A program made the position numbers and the translations under genes. From assembly GCA_011523515.1 (NCBI GenBank), contig WTGO01000096.1, positions 1 through 64,000 on the forward strand: a stretch of DNA of 64,000 nt. Direction: 5' to 3'. Each line of letters opens with the position of its first letter. The first letter of the stretch is position 1. The notes below the pieces were generated by a model. That model was not told the DNA's origin, did not search any database, and saw only the letters and a list, made by a program, of their open reading frames with translations. This DNA is from Chloroflexota bacterium. GTDB taxonomy: Bacteria; Chloroflexota; Anaerolineae; Aggregatilineales; Phototrophicaceae. Of the stretch, positions 27,841 to 36,843 are shown one piece after another.

Positions 27841-28818
27841 ATGACAGTCGAAAGCATTACCTTGACAGACATTGAGGCGGCCGCGCAAGCGGTCGCTCCC
27901 CATATGCTGCGCACGCCACAGCGCAAATCACCCGGCTTGAGCGCGCGCCTGGGCTGTGATGTACAGCTCAAACTTGAGATGCTGCAGCATAGCGGCTCCT
28001 TCAAGACTCGCGGCGCCTTCCACCAGATGCTAGCGCTGGGCGACGCGGCGCTTGGCCGGGGCGTGGTCGCTGTCAGCGGCGGCAATTTCGCCCGAGCGGT
28101 GGCCTATTGCAGCGGCATTCTCGGCGTCGACGCCATCGTATGCATGCCGGAAAACGCGCCAGCTGGCTCGATAGAGGCGACGCGTGAATATGGCGCCACG
28201 GTCGAATTGCTGCCCGATGCCGTAGTCGCCTTCGCCCGCGCAGACGAATGGGTGGAACAGGGCCGCAGCGCCCTGCACCCCTTCGACAATGCCGACCAGA
28301 TCGCCGGCAACGCTGTGGTCGCGCTGGAGATCATGGAGGCTTGCCCGGCCATGACCGACATCATCGTCAGCATTGGCGGCGGCGGTCTCATCGCCGGCAT
28401 CATCTCGGCGCTGAAGGCGGCCGGGCCGGACGTGCGCGTCTGGGGCGTCGAGCCGGAAAAAGCGCCAACCATGCGGCGCGCGCTGGATGCCGGCCACATC
28501 GTCAACATCAAGCCGGCTTCGCTTTCAGCGACGCTGGGCGCGCCTTTCGTGAGCCAGGCCGCCCTGGACCTGTGCCGCGCGCACCTGGAAGACCTCATCC
28601 TGGTCAGCGATCTGGATTTGATCGCGGCGCAGCAGTACTTCATTGAGCATGAAGACATCCGCCCGGAACTGGCCGCCGCCAGCACCTTGGCGGCCGCCGA
28701 GCGTATCAAGGACCGCCTGCAGGCCGACGCGCAGCTTGTGCTCTTGATTTGCGGCTGTAATGATTCAGCGGAAGATGTGGCGGTCTACGCCCGGCTGCTC
28801 GAAGCGGCCCGCGCTTAG
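27841..28818 (+). CDS. PLP-dependent threonine/serine dehydratase family
   Basis: A 325-residue fold-type II PLP enzyme. The cofactor lysine is Lys55 in SGSFKTRGA, followed by the SGGNFARAVAY loop and the phosphate-binding IGGGGLIAG. Length and absence of an ACT domain match catabolic threonine dehydratases, serine racemases and hydroxyaspartate dehydratases; these cannot be told apart here. Note SGGNFARA where most members have SxGNHAQ. ATG 27841 follows GGAGGGCAAG. It overlaps the convergent FGGY kinase gene by four bases. Confidence 0.85.
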   Translation: MTVESITLTDIEAAAQAVAPHMLRTPQRKSPGLSARLGCDVQLKLEMLQHSGSFKTRGAFHQMLALGDAALGRGVVAVSGGNFARAVAYCSGILGVDAIVCMPENAPAGSIEATREYGATVELLPDAVVAFARADEWVEQGRSALHPFDNADQIAGNAVVALEIMEACPAMTDIIVSIGGGGLIAGIISALKAAGPDVRVWGVEPEKAPTMRRALDAGHIVNIKPASLSATLGAPFVSQAALDLCRAHLEDLILVSDLDLIAAQQYFIEHEDIRPELAAASTLAAAERIKDRLQADAQLVLLICGCNDSAEDVAVYARLLEAARA

Positions 28819-30263
28819 CCGTAGAGACGGCCGTAAAGCTCAACCTGGCGTTCGCGCGCCGACCTCAGCAGTGAAGCTCCCCTCGGATCAGGCTCTACCA
28901 TGCGGCTGATCCTGGCTGGTTCAGCAGCCGGGTCCAGCCCATCAAGGTGTTTCAGCATCATCAGCGCGACGCCGCGCGCCGTAACCTCAGCCTCGGCCAG
29001 CAGCTGCAGCGGCGAATCGAAAGCGTCCGCCACCATTTGCGCCCAAGCCGCCGAGGCGCGCAGCGCGCCGCCGCCGGTCAACACAGTCGCGCCTGGCGCC
29101 TTGAGCAGGTCAAAAATCAGCGACAAGCGGACCGCCACCGCTTCCAGATGCGCCTGCAAGATATCGAGTTGCCCCGTGCTGCGCCGAATGCCATGCACCG
29201 TGCCCGAGGCGTTCGGCTGCCAGCCCGGGCTGCGCTCGCCCGCCAACAGCGGCAGCACCGTGAGCCCGTGGCCATCGGGCGCGCGGCCCTTGAGCTGATG
29301 TTCCAGCCCGCCAGCGGCCTTCAGCAAGTCCTGCATCACCCACTGGTAGACATTGCCGCCCTCGCTGGTCGCGCCACCGACCAGCGGCATGCCCTCGCAG
29401 ACCAGATATCGCCACAGGCCGTCGGGAACGCGCTCGATGTCCTTGACGACCCGCAGCGCTGATGTCGTGCCTATGGTCAAGGCGATACGGCTGCTGTCTA
29501 CCGCCCCCGAACCGACATTGGCGGCGGCGCCATCGCCCAGCGCCAGGAAGAAGGGTACATCCCGCAGCGCTCCCCACCTGGCAGCGTATTCGGCGTTTAG
29601 CCCGGTCAGCGTCTGGTCATAATCCGCCAGTTGCGGCAGCTTTTTTAGCAGGCTTTCGCCAACCAGGAGCCGCGCATAATCCCGCTGCCAGTCGCGGCGC
29701 GCCGTCTCCAGCAAGCCGGACCAGCTCGCCAAGGAATAGCTGACCGGCGTCTCGCGCCCGAACCACTGCCGGTATAGGTAGCCGCCGATGTCGCTGATGC
29801 GGACGATCCGCGCTTCAAGGTCGGGTTGCGTTCTCCTCAGCTGAGCGTATTGAGCGGGCAGGTAAGCCGGATGCGGCCTGCAGCCGACGGCCTGATGATA
29901 GACGTCGGCATCGCCGCCCAACCGCTTCAGCAGCGCTGGAATCTCTGAACTGCCCAGCGTATCGGCGTAGGTCACGACCGGGGTGCAAGCCTGCCCCGAG
30001 GCGTTCAGCCCCAGCCAATTGCCGGCGAAACTGGCCATACCCACCGCGCGGATCGACCGCGCCGCCGGATGGATCAAAATATCGTCGACGCAAGACTCGA
30101 CCAGCCGCTGCAACTCAGCCGCATCGGCAGTCGCGCGCCCGGCGCTGTCGGTGAAAAAGTTGTGTTTGCGGCTGCGGATCGAGCCGTCGATCAGCCGCGC
30201 GTCGTCATCAAAAAGCAGCGTCCGCGCCGATGAACTGCCGAGGTCGATGACGAGCAAACTCAT
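28815..30263 (-). CDS. FGGY-family carbohydrate kinase
   Basis: A 482-residue sugar kinase of the gluconokinase/xylulokinase superfamily. The phosphate-1 motif is VIDLGSSSARTLLFD at the N terminus, a catalytic Asp is likely in ALGDGAAANVGSGA, and ATP-site motifs include LTIGTTSALR and VLTGGGALRAS. Two RNase-H fold domains are complete. The 107-base gap to the upstream aldo/keto reductase on the same strand suggests a shared catabolic unit. Substrate is uncertain (gluconate, xylulose or a related polyol). Confidence 0.87.
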   Translation of the reverse strand: MSLLVIDLGSSSARTLLFDDDARLIDGSIRSRKHNFFTDSAGRATADAAELQRLVESCVDDILIHPAARSIRAVGMASFAGNWLGLNASGQACTPVVTYADTLGSSEIPALLKRLGGDADVYHQAVGCRPHPAYLPAQYAQLRRTQPDLEARIVRISDIGGYLYRQWFGRETPVSYSLASWSGLLETARRDWQRDYARLLVGESLLKKLPQLADYDQTLTGLNAEYAARWGALRDVPFFLALGDGAAANVGSGAVDSSRIALTIGTTSALRVVKDIERVPDGLWRYLVCEGMPLVGGATSEGGNVYQWVMQDLLKAAGGLEHQLKGRAPDGHGLTVLPLLAGERSPGWQPNASGTVHGIRRSTGQLDILQAHLEAVAVRLSLIFDLLKAPGATVLTGGGALRASAAWAQMVADAFDSPLQLLAEAEVTARGVALMMLKHLDGLDPAAEPARISRMVEPDPRGASLLRSARERQVELYGRLYG

Positions 30264-30283
30264 TCTGCCACCCCCACCCTAAA

Positions 30284-30304
30284 TCCCTCCCCCACAAGGA
30301 GGGA
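30284..30304. repeat. short palindrome TCCCTCC-CCCACAA-GGAGGGA
   Basis: A 7-bp inverted repeat with a 7-base loop in the 107-base gap between the FGGY kinase and the aldo/keto reductase. C/G-rich boxes of this type are common dispersed intergenic repeats. There is no T run on either strand next to the stem. Confidence 0.5.
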
Positions 30305-30370
30305 GGGACTTGGAAAGCCCATCGCCAAGATGGCAAACGGCTAGACGTTCTTTAATACGAAGGAGCGTCT

Positions 30371-31357
30371 TCAATCGGCACTGAGGACCGCTTCGATGCG
30401 CGCCAGCTCATCTTCGCTGAACTCCAAATTATCCAGCGCGCCAGCCGCGTCTTCGATCTGCTCCGGTTTGCTGGCGCCGATCAGCGCCGAAGTCATCTCC
30501 GGATGGCGCAGGGTCCAGGCCAGCGCCAACTGCGCCATATTCTGCCCGCGTTCTTGCGCGATGGCATTGAGCTGGATCACCTTGTCGATCTTCGTCTGCG
30601 GAAGTCGGTCGCCCCAATCCAGCTTTACGGCGCGTGAATCGTCCGGAACCGAGCCAATATACTTGTTCGTCAGAATGCCTTGATCGAGCGGCGAGAAGCA
30701 GATGCAGCCGATGCCTTCATCGCCCAGCAGATCGATCAAGCCTTCTTCAATCCAGCGGTCGAACATGTTATAGCGCGGCTGGTGGATCAAGCAGGGCGTG
30801 CCCATCTCCTTGAGGATGCGGGCGGCTTCCCGCGCCATCTCCGGCCGATAACTGGAGATGCCGGCGTATAGCGCGCGTCCGCTGCGGACGATGGTGTCGA
30901 GCGCGCCCATCGTCTCTTCCAGGGGTGTATCCGGGTCGGGGCGGTGGCTGTAGAAGATATCGAAGTATTCCAGTCCGGTGCGCTTCAGGCTCTGGTCGCA
31001 GCTGGCGACCAGGTACTTGCGCGAGCCCCATTCGCCGTAGGGTCCATCCCACATGCGATAGCCGGCCTTGTTGGACACGATCAATTCATCGCGATAAGGC
31101 GACAGATCCTGGCGGTATATCTGCCCGAAGGTTTCTTCGGCCGAGCCTGGCGGCGGCCCATAGTTGTTGGCGATGTCGATATGCGTTAGGCCCAAATCAA
31201 AGGCCCGGCGCAGCATCGCGCGACAATTCTCCAGTTGGTCCATGCCGCCGAAATTCCACCAGATGCCCAGCGATATCGCCGGCAGCAGCAAACCGCTGCG
31301 GCCCGTGCGCCGATATGTCATCGAATCGTAGCGATTGTCCGCCGCTCGATACACCAT
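30371..31357 (-). CDS. aldo/keto reductase (YghZ-like)
   Basis: A 328-residue NADPH-dependent reductase. It has the catalytic set Asp and Tyr in HIDIANNYGPP, Lys in IVSNKAGY and His in YSHRPDP. The GSAEETFGQIYR and WGSRKYLVASC stretches resemble E. coli YghZ, an L-glyceraldehyde 3-phosphate reductase, and related beta subunits. ATG 31357 follows CGGAGGAGCGGAAC; an in-frame ATG further upstream lacks this. Transcribed from a good promoter at 31400-31428. Confidence 0.88.
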   Translation of the reverse strand: MVYRAADNRYDSMTYRRTGRSGLLLPAISLGIWWNFGGMDQLENCRAMLRRAFDLGLTHIDIANNYGPPPGSAEETFGQIYRQDLSPYRDELIVSNKAGYRMWDGPYGEWGSRKYLVASCDQSLKRTGLEYFDIFYSHRPDPDTPLEETMGALDTIVRSGRALYAGISSYRPEMAREAARILKEMGTPCLIHQPRYNMFDRWIEEGLIDLLGDEGIGCICFSPLDQGILTNKYIGSVPDDSRAVKLDWGDRLPQTKIDKVIQLNAIAQERGQNMAQLALAWTLRHPEMTSALIGASKPEQIEDAAGALDNLEFSEDELARIEAVLSAD

Positions 31358-31399
31358 GTTCCGCTCCTCCGTGAAATCCAACTGGGTATTGCCGCGAAT

Positions 31400-31428
31400 A
31401 CTATAGCGTATCCCCTATCATCTCCCAA
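31400..31428 (-). promoter_or_regulatory. sigma-70-type promoter of the aldo/keto reductase gene
   Basis: Minus strand TTGGGA, 17 bases, TATAGT. The -10 ends 43 bases before the ATG at 31357. Confidence 0.65.
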
Positions 31429-31888
31429 GTGCGGCGGGGCTTGAAAGCGGGATAGAGCGCGAGACTTGAGGCTTGCTCCACCCTGCGGCGCTTTGCCTTG
31501 GCTCACACGCGCCGCAGGTGATTATAAGTCCAAAACGAGCTTTTAGGCGACCAAATAGTCGCGTCGCCATTGAGGCTGGGACGACAGACTGACCACGATG
31601 AAAGACAGAAGCAGCGTCGGGGCGCCGCTTCTGCTTCCTTGGCCCGTTCCCGTTTGAGACTCTGTGCGACGTTCTTGGCGGGCTACGGCGTGGCTGCGAT
31701 AGATTGGGAATCTGACTGGCCTAGGTGTTGCTGTCTATAGGCTAGTCTCGATTGAATAGTATGTAATGAATCCAAGATTAGCGCGCTCTAAGTTTCCAGG
31801 CGGCCCGCCGCGCGCAATTGCCCGCATGACATCAGCCGACGGCGTGATACAATAATCGGCGATTTCAGCAAGAGTCACAGGATTGCCC
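31429..31888. other. non-coding gap between divergent genes
   Basis: About 460 bases with no convincing gene. It contains a hairpin with a 7-bp stem CAGAAGC/GCTTCTG (31606-31633) and a possible -10 TACAAT (31848-31853) for the downstream membrane protein. I see no tRNA, terminator or direct repeats. Confidence 0.4.
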
Positions 31889-34399
31889 ATGTCACGGCGA
31901 CCGGCCGGACTACTTTTTGTCATTGTCATCGCGCTGATTGCGCTGTCTTGGACGCCGGTCGCAGGACAGGGCAATTTTCGCGATGTCATCGAAATGTCGG
32001 TCGAAGTTGGTTTCGACTCCTTCTTTCGCCCCGACGTCTGGACGCCGGTAAACATCAACCTCAGGAACAACGGCGAGTCCGTCGTTGGACGCCTGGTCAT
32101 CCGCCCCGAGACATCGGGGACTGTCGTCGGCAATGCCTTCAGCACCGCGATCGACCTGCCCGGCGGCTCGGAAAAGTCAGCCCTGCTGAATATCAGGGCG
32201 CGGTCGTTCCCCGACAAAGTGCGGGTCGAGCTGATCGACAGGGACGATCTGGTGCGCGCGTCGCAGGAAGCCGGCTTGATCAACCTCGGCCCGCAAGATC
32301 AGCTCTACGCCGTGGTCACCGGTCCCAATACGGCGCCGCCTGGCTTAACCGGCGTGCATATCGGCGGGTTCAAAGCGGAGCAAGCCAACTGGCGTATCAA
32401 CGATATTCCTGACTTCGCCGGGTCGCTGGCGGCGCTCGACATGATGATGTTGATCAATATCGACAGCGAGGGTCTCTCCAGTGGCCAGCGCGCAGCCATA
32501 AGGCAATGGGTCGAAGGCGGTGGACATCTGATTGTCTGCGGCGGGCCCATGGCTCTGATCAGCGCGGCGGATTTGGCCGACCTGCTGCCGATCGTCCCGC
32601 AAGAAAGCCGGTCGCTGAACAATTTGAACGCCTTGGCCAGGTACAGCGGCGATTCGCGCGCCGGCCTGGGCCAACGCGCGGTAATCTCAACCGGCGCGCT
32701 GCGCGAAGACGCGGAAGTGCTGGCCGCGCAAGGCGACATCCCCTTGCTGGCGCGGCGCAAGATTGGCGCGGGCCTGGTGGACTATCTGGCCGCTGACCCC
32801 GCGCTTGAGCCGCTGGCGAGCTGGGATAAACTCAGCGATCTTTGGCTGACGCTGCTGGCGACGCGCGCGCCGCATCCCGCCTGGCGCAAAGGTTTCACAC
32901 AGCCGACCTGGGGCGCCGAAGCCGTGGCCAACTTGCCCGGCGTCGACCTGCTGCCGCCGCTGCAGACGCTCTGCCTCTTTCTAGCCTCCTATATCGTGCT
33001 CATCGGCCCGCTGAATTACTTTATTCTGTCGCGGTTGCGGCGCAACGGCTGGGGCTGGTTCACGATTCCGCTGGTGATCGTCTGCTTCGCCGGCATTGCC
33101 TGGACCGTCGGCTTCAACCTGCGCGGCTCCGAGGTTATCCTCAGCCGACTCACCTACGTCGAGTCCTTCTCGAACAGCGATGAGGCGCAGGTGAATCAGG
33201 TCGTCGGTTTGCTTTCGCCGCGGCGCGCCACGTATTCGCTGGCCGTGCCCGAGGGCCACTTCCTGGCGGTGGCCGGCGCCACGACGCCGAGCAGTATCTT
33301 CGCCAGCAATACCATCCAGACCGCAACAGAAATCTCGCAGGGCGGCGGTTTCGGCGCGCAGGACTTCACTGTCGACGGCGGCATCTTCGCCAATTTCAGC
33401 ATCGGCGGGCGCGTGCCCAAGCCGGCCATCGGCGGCAGTTTCACCCTGGATTTTGAAATTGCCGAAAGCGGTCGCATGCTCCCCGCGTATCAGGGTGTGA
33501 TCAGCAACACCAGCGCGATTACCCTGCGCGATGCTGTGATTCTGGGTCCAAGCCTGTCGTATCATCTGGAGGAAGACCTTGCGCCCGGCGACATCCTGAC
33601 GCTGGATCGCCAGATGCTGCTCGCCGCAGTCACCGATATGCCGGCGCAGCCCAATCCGCTGGAAGCCAATGTCGCGCGCAAGCTCTCGGGCTTGTCGCCG
33701 TTTTCCGGCAGCGGGCGCAATATCACCATCAAGAACCTGCAGAGCGATCGTTACCTGCGCACGCGCTCATTCCTGAACGCCGAATCCAGAACCGAGCGCC
33801 AAGCCGCCAGGGAGCAGGCTTTTCTGGCCAGTTTCATGGTCGATCAGTTCGGGTCAGCGGCGCGGGGCAGCGGGCTGTACCTGCTGGGCTGGAGCGACGA
33901 ATGGGGGCGCGACCTTAACATCGGCGGCGCCGGCTGGTCGTCCATTGACACCACACTCTATCTGATTGAGCTGGATGTCGACATCCAACTGCCTTCAAGG
34001 CGCGTGACACTAACCACAGAGCATTTCAGCTGGATGACGCTGGAGCGCGATGGCGTCATTGACAACGGTCCAGACGGCTTCAGCCTGTTTGAAGGGCAGA
34101 GCGTGGTATTCCTGTTTCATCCGTTGCCGGGCCTGGCCCTGGATACAGTCGAGCATATGCTGGTCGATGTTGACCGCGGCGGCGGCTATGGGCAGGCGCT
34201 GCACGTTGAACTCTACAACTGGCTCAAAGAAGACTACGACATCTTCACCTACCGCGACGGCAGCGAACTGGAGCTCAGCTCGCCGCGGCGCTATTTGGGA
34301 CCGGGCAATGCCCTGAGAATACGTCTGCGCTACGGCGAGGGCATGGGCACGGCGCGCGTGCGGAAAATCCGCATCGAACAGACCGGGCGCTACACATAG
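31889..34399 (+). CDS. exported membrane protein with flavodoxin/GldG-like domain
   Basis: An 836-residue protein with a signal peptide (RRPAGLLFVIVIALIALSW). An N-terminal beta domain (residues 30-130, VWTPVNINLRNNG) is followed by an alpha/beta domain near 180-260 (MLINIDSEGLSSGQRAAIRQWVEGGGHLIV) like the extracytoplasmic domain in GldG-type and aerotolerance-type proteins. Two transmembrane helices lie near 355-405, and a long C-terminal extracytoplasmic part follows. It is 85 bases upstream of an ABC ATPase on the same strand, so I infer that it belongs to an ABC export or gliding-type complex. ATG 31889 was chosen over a TTG two codons earlier. Confidence 0.68.
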   Translation: MSRRPAGLLFVIVIALIALSWTPVAGQGNFRDVIEMSVEVGFDSFFRPDVWTPVNINLRNNGESVVGRLVIRPETSGTVVGNAFSTAIDLPGGSEKSALLNIRARSFPDKVRVELIDRDDLVRASQEAGLINLGPQDQLYAVVTGPNTAPPGLTGVHIGGFKAEQANWRINDIPDFAGSLAALDMMMLINIDSEGLSSGQRAAIRQWVEGGGHLIVCGGPMALISAADLADLLPIVPQESRSLNNLNALARYSGDSRAGLGQRAVISTGALREDAEVLAAQGDIPLLARRKIGAGLVDYLAADPALEPLASWDKLSDLWLTLLATRAPHPAWRKGFTQPTWGAEAVANLPGVDLLPPLQTLCLFLASYIVLIGPLNYFILSRLRRNGWGWFTIPLVIVCFAGIAWTVGFNLRGSEVILSRLTYVESFSNSDEAQVNQVVGLLSPRRATYSLAVPEGHFLAVAGATTPSSIFASNTIQTATEISQGGGFGAQDFTVDGGIFANFSIGGRVPKPAIGGSFTLDFEIAESGRMLPAYQGVISNTSAITLRDAVILGPSLSYHLEEDLAPGDILTLDRQMLLAAVTDMPAQPNPLEANVARKLSGLSPFSGSGRNITIKNLQSDRYLRTRSFLNAESRTERQAAREQAFLASFMVDQFGSAARGSGLYLLGWSDEWGRDLNIGGAGWSSIDTTLYLIELDVDIQLPSRRVTLTTEHFSWMTLERDGVIDNGPDGFSLFEGQSVVFLFHPLPGLALDTVEHMLVDVDRGGGYGQALHVELYNWLKEDYDIFTYRDGSELELSSPRRYLGPGNALRIRLRYGEGMGTARVRKIRIEQTGRYT

Positions 34400-34484
34400 T
34401 GGCGCGCGCATTGCCCCGGGAAACGGGAGTGTCTTGTGGCAGGGCGGCGGAGGCAAGCCGGGCCGAAGAATTGAGGACGAGGCG

Positions 34485-35441
34485 ATGGACTGGATAATAA
34501 AGACCGATGACTTGCACAAGTCCTTTGGCGGCTTTGAAGCGCTGCGCGGCATTTCACTGGAGGTGCCGACTGGCTCGATCTATGGCTTCGTCGGGCCCAA
34601 CGGCGCCGGCAAGACCACCACCATGCGCATCTTGACCACCTTGACGCGCCCGTCGCAGGGGCAGGCTTGGGTGGCAGGGCATTCTGTGCTGGAGGATCGG
34701 CGCGCGGTGCGGCGCGCGATCGGCTACATGCCGGACGAATTCGGCGTCTATGAAGACCTGCGCGTCTGGGAGTACCTCGATTTCTTCGCCGCTTGTTACG
34801 ATATCCCCGAGGGCGATCGCAAGGTGCTGGTGGCTGATCTACTGGAACTGGTCGACCTGCGCCACCGCCGCGAAGACATGGTGGACAAGCTCAGCCGCGG
34901 CATGAAACAGCGCCTGTCGCTGGCGCGCACCCTGGCGCATGATCCCGAGGTGCTGATCCTCGATGAGCCCGCCTCGGGCTTGGATCCGCGCGCTCGGGTC
35001 GAGATTCGCGAGCTGCTGGGCGAGCTGGCAAATATGGGCAAGACGATCTTTTTCTCGTCGCATATCCTGGCCGATGTCGAAGATGTCTGCTCGCATATCG
35101 GCATCGTCGAAGCGGGCGAGCTGATCATTCAGGGCAGCATCGACGAGTTGAAATTGCAGCTGATGGCGAACCGCGAAATCGTCATCACCGTCATGAATCA
35201 TGAGAAGGCGGAAGCGGTGACCAGCCTGGTCAGCGCAATCGGTCACGTAGACGCCGCCGAAATCATCACGCCGAAAAACGGGCGGGCGCGCGTGCGCGTC
35301 GACTTCGCCGGCAATGACGAAGAACTGGGCGCCTTGAGCCGGCAACTGTTTGAAAGCGATATCACGCTGCTGGGTTTCAATGAAGAAGAAAAGGACCTCG
35401 AGCACATGTTTATGCGCGTGACGCGGGGTCTGGTCACTTGA
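34485..35441 (+). CDS. ABC transporter ATP-binding protein (ABC-2/CcmA type)
   Basis: A 318-residue ATPase. Walker A is GPNGAGKTTT, the signature is LSRGMKQRLSLAR, Walker B is VLILDEPASGLDP, and the H-loop His is in SSHILADVED. The C-terminal 80 residues are the extension usual in ABC-2 export ATPases. Start ATG 34485 follows GAGGACGAGGC. It probably pairs with the upstream 836-residue membrane protein. An ABC-2 permease would normally follow; instead there is a 390-base non-coding stretch containing a palindromic repeat. Confidence 0.88.
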   Translation: MDWIIKTDDLHKSFGGFEALRGISLEVPTGSIYGFVGPNGAGKTTTMRILTTLTRPSQGQAWVAGHSVLEDRRAVRRAIGYMPDEFGVYEDLRVWEYLDFFAACYDIPEGDRKVLVADLLELVDLRHRREDMVDKLSRGMKQRLSLARTLAHDPEVLILDEPASGLDPRARVEIRELLGELANMGKTIFFSSHILADVEDVCSHIGIVEAGELIIQGSIDELKLQLMANREIVITVMNHEKAEAVTSLVSAIGHVDAAEIITPKNGRARVRVDFAGNDEELGALSRQLFESDITLLGFNEEEKDLEHMFMRVTRGLVT

Positions 35442-35499
35442 TCTTGAGGACAGTTTAACTTCAAGGACTCGCGACTCAGCCTAGACTCCATACCGGGGG

Positions 35500-35519
35500 A
35501 TTCACCACAGAGACACAGA
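35500..35519 (-). repeat. CACAGAG-type repeat fragment
   Basis: ATTCACCACAGAGACACAG is the exact reverse complement of 19 bases inside the MITE-like element (23931-23949), showing that the two loci share a dispersed sequence family. Confidence 0.6.
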
Positions 35520-35529
35520 ACTAAGCGCG

Positions 35530-35741
35530 CGTAAGTAATGAAAAAAGATCAGCCACCGAGTACACCGAGAAAAATTTCCCGAATAAATTTGGCAGCGAAA
35601 AACGAAAAGAAGTGCGGCGACATACATTGTGTGAGCGTAGAAGCAAAATCAATTCCTCTGTGTACTCGATACCACTCTGTGTACTCTGTGGAAAAGGGGC
35701 ATTGAATTTCGCAGATTCAGGAGTTGCATGACTTACTTACG
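35530..35741. repeat. dispersed palindromic element, copy A
   Basis: A 212-base non-coding element bounded by inverted 9-mers CGTAAGTAA (35530-35538) and TTACTTACG (35733-35741). Inner arms GCCACCGAGTACACCGAG and CACTCTGTGTACTCTGTGG are imperfect inverted repeats. The whole element aligns by eye with copy B at about 41541-41740, sharing AAGTAATGAAAAA, the two arms, GTGAGCG/ATGAGCG and CAGGAGTTGCAT. The remaining bases between the ABC ATPase and iolB (35442-35529, 35742-35831) hold nothing I can name. Confidence 0.65.
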
Positions 35742-35831
35742 TTTACAGAGGCGCAGAGATATATTGATGGCAACGCCGAAGCTGTTAAGTCAATTGGATT
35801 CAGCGCAACGTTACTTTGAGGGAGAGCCAAG

Positions 35832-36722
35832 ATGGCGACTCTGACTGCAGGCGGTCTTCACATCCCGGCGGATGATCAAGGCCGCGCCGGCGCCTTCGCC
35901 GCGCTTGACGCCAAGCGGGCCGGCTGGGACACGATGAATTTCGCCGCCATTCGCCTGGGCCAAGGCAAGACCTTCGAGATCGCCATCGACGCCTTCGAAT
36001 ATCTTGCCGTTGTGCTCAGCGGGCGCTGCAATATCCGCACCAATAAAGGCGACTTTGAAGGTGTGGGGCGGCGCGACAGTGTCTTCAGCGGCCTGCCCTA
36101 CGCCGTATACCTGCCGCCGGGAACCGAATTTGAAATCGAGTCGCTGAGCGATAATTTCGAGTTCGCCTCGTGCTGGGCGCCGACCGAGCGCGCATCGCAG
36201 CCGCAGATGATCACGCCGCGTGACATTGAAGTCTCGCTGCTGGGCGGCGGCAATTGCTCGCGACAGATGTGCCGCATCATCGGCGGCGACTTTCCGGCGG
36301 ATCGACTGCTGGTCTACGAACTGTATACGCCGGGCGGCAATTGGTCGAGTTACCCGCCGCATAAACACGACACGCATCGTACCGATGACCGCGGCACGGT
36401 GCTGGAAGCGCAGCTGAATCGCTTCAGCTTCTACAAGTTTGACCGGCCCACCGGCTATGCTTATCAGCGCGTATACAGCGCCGACAAGAGCGCGGACGTA
36501 CTGATGATGGCGCGGCAGCACGATATCATTCTGATGCCTTCCGGCTTCTACACCTTGGTCAGCGCGCCCGGCACAGTGACTTATACCTTGAATTTCCTGG
36601 CGGGCTCGACGCGAGAATTCGCCTACAGCGAGGATCCGGACTTCGCCTGGGCGCGCGAAACGCTGCCCGGACTGGATCCGCGTTTGCCCCTAGTCGATAT
36701 GGGTATGGAAGTCGGCCACTAG
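35832..36722 (+). CDS. iolB: 5-deoxy-glucuronate isomerase
   Basis: A 296-residue bicupin expected to convert 5-deoxy-D-glucuronate to 2-deoxy-5-keto-gluconate in myo-inositol breakdown. The diagnostic stretch NWSSYPPHKHD (170-180) gives metal ligands His177 and His179, followed by EAQLNRFSFYKF with a ligand Glu and the YAYQRVYS strand. Length is normal. ATG 35832 follows GAGGGAGAGCCAAG. No other iol genes are in the window, so the rest of the pathway must lie elsewhere, or the protein serves another aldehyde-sugar route. Confidence 0.9.
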   Translation: MATLTAGGLHIPADDQGRAGAFAALDAKRAGWDTMNFAAIRLGQGKTFEIAIDAFEYLAVVLSGRCNIRTNKGDFEGVGRRDSVFSGLPYAVYLPPGTEFEIESLSDNFEFASCWAPTERASQPQMITPRDIEVSLLGGGNCSRQMCRIIGGDFPADRLLVYELYTPGGNWSSYPPHKHDTHRTDDRGTVLEAQLNRFSFYKFDRPTGYAYQRVYSADKSADVLMMARQHDIILMPSGFYTLVSAPGTVTYTLNFLAGSTREFAYSEDPDFAWARETLPGLDPRLPLVDMGMEVGH

Positions 36723-36843
36723 CGATTGGCGCTACGCCTTTAATAACAATAGCCTCGTTCCCTTCAGCGTGCTTTTGGCACTCATGCTAGAATGACGCGC
36801 GTAGACATTAACTTGAGCAGCTACCTGCAGTTAAGGAGTAGAC

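Noticed and set aside
31735..32283. Minus-strand open frame over the start of the membrane protein gene
   Set aside because: The plus-strand frame has a signal peptide and membrane helices; the minus frame has low-complexity Ser/Arg content.
36774..36793. Possible sigma-54 promoter TTGGCAC upstream of the LysM gene
   Set aside because: The -24 GG and the next GC are too close together for the required spacing.
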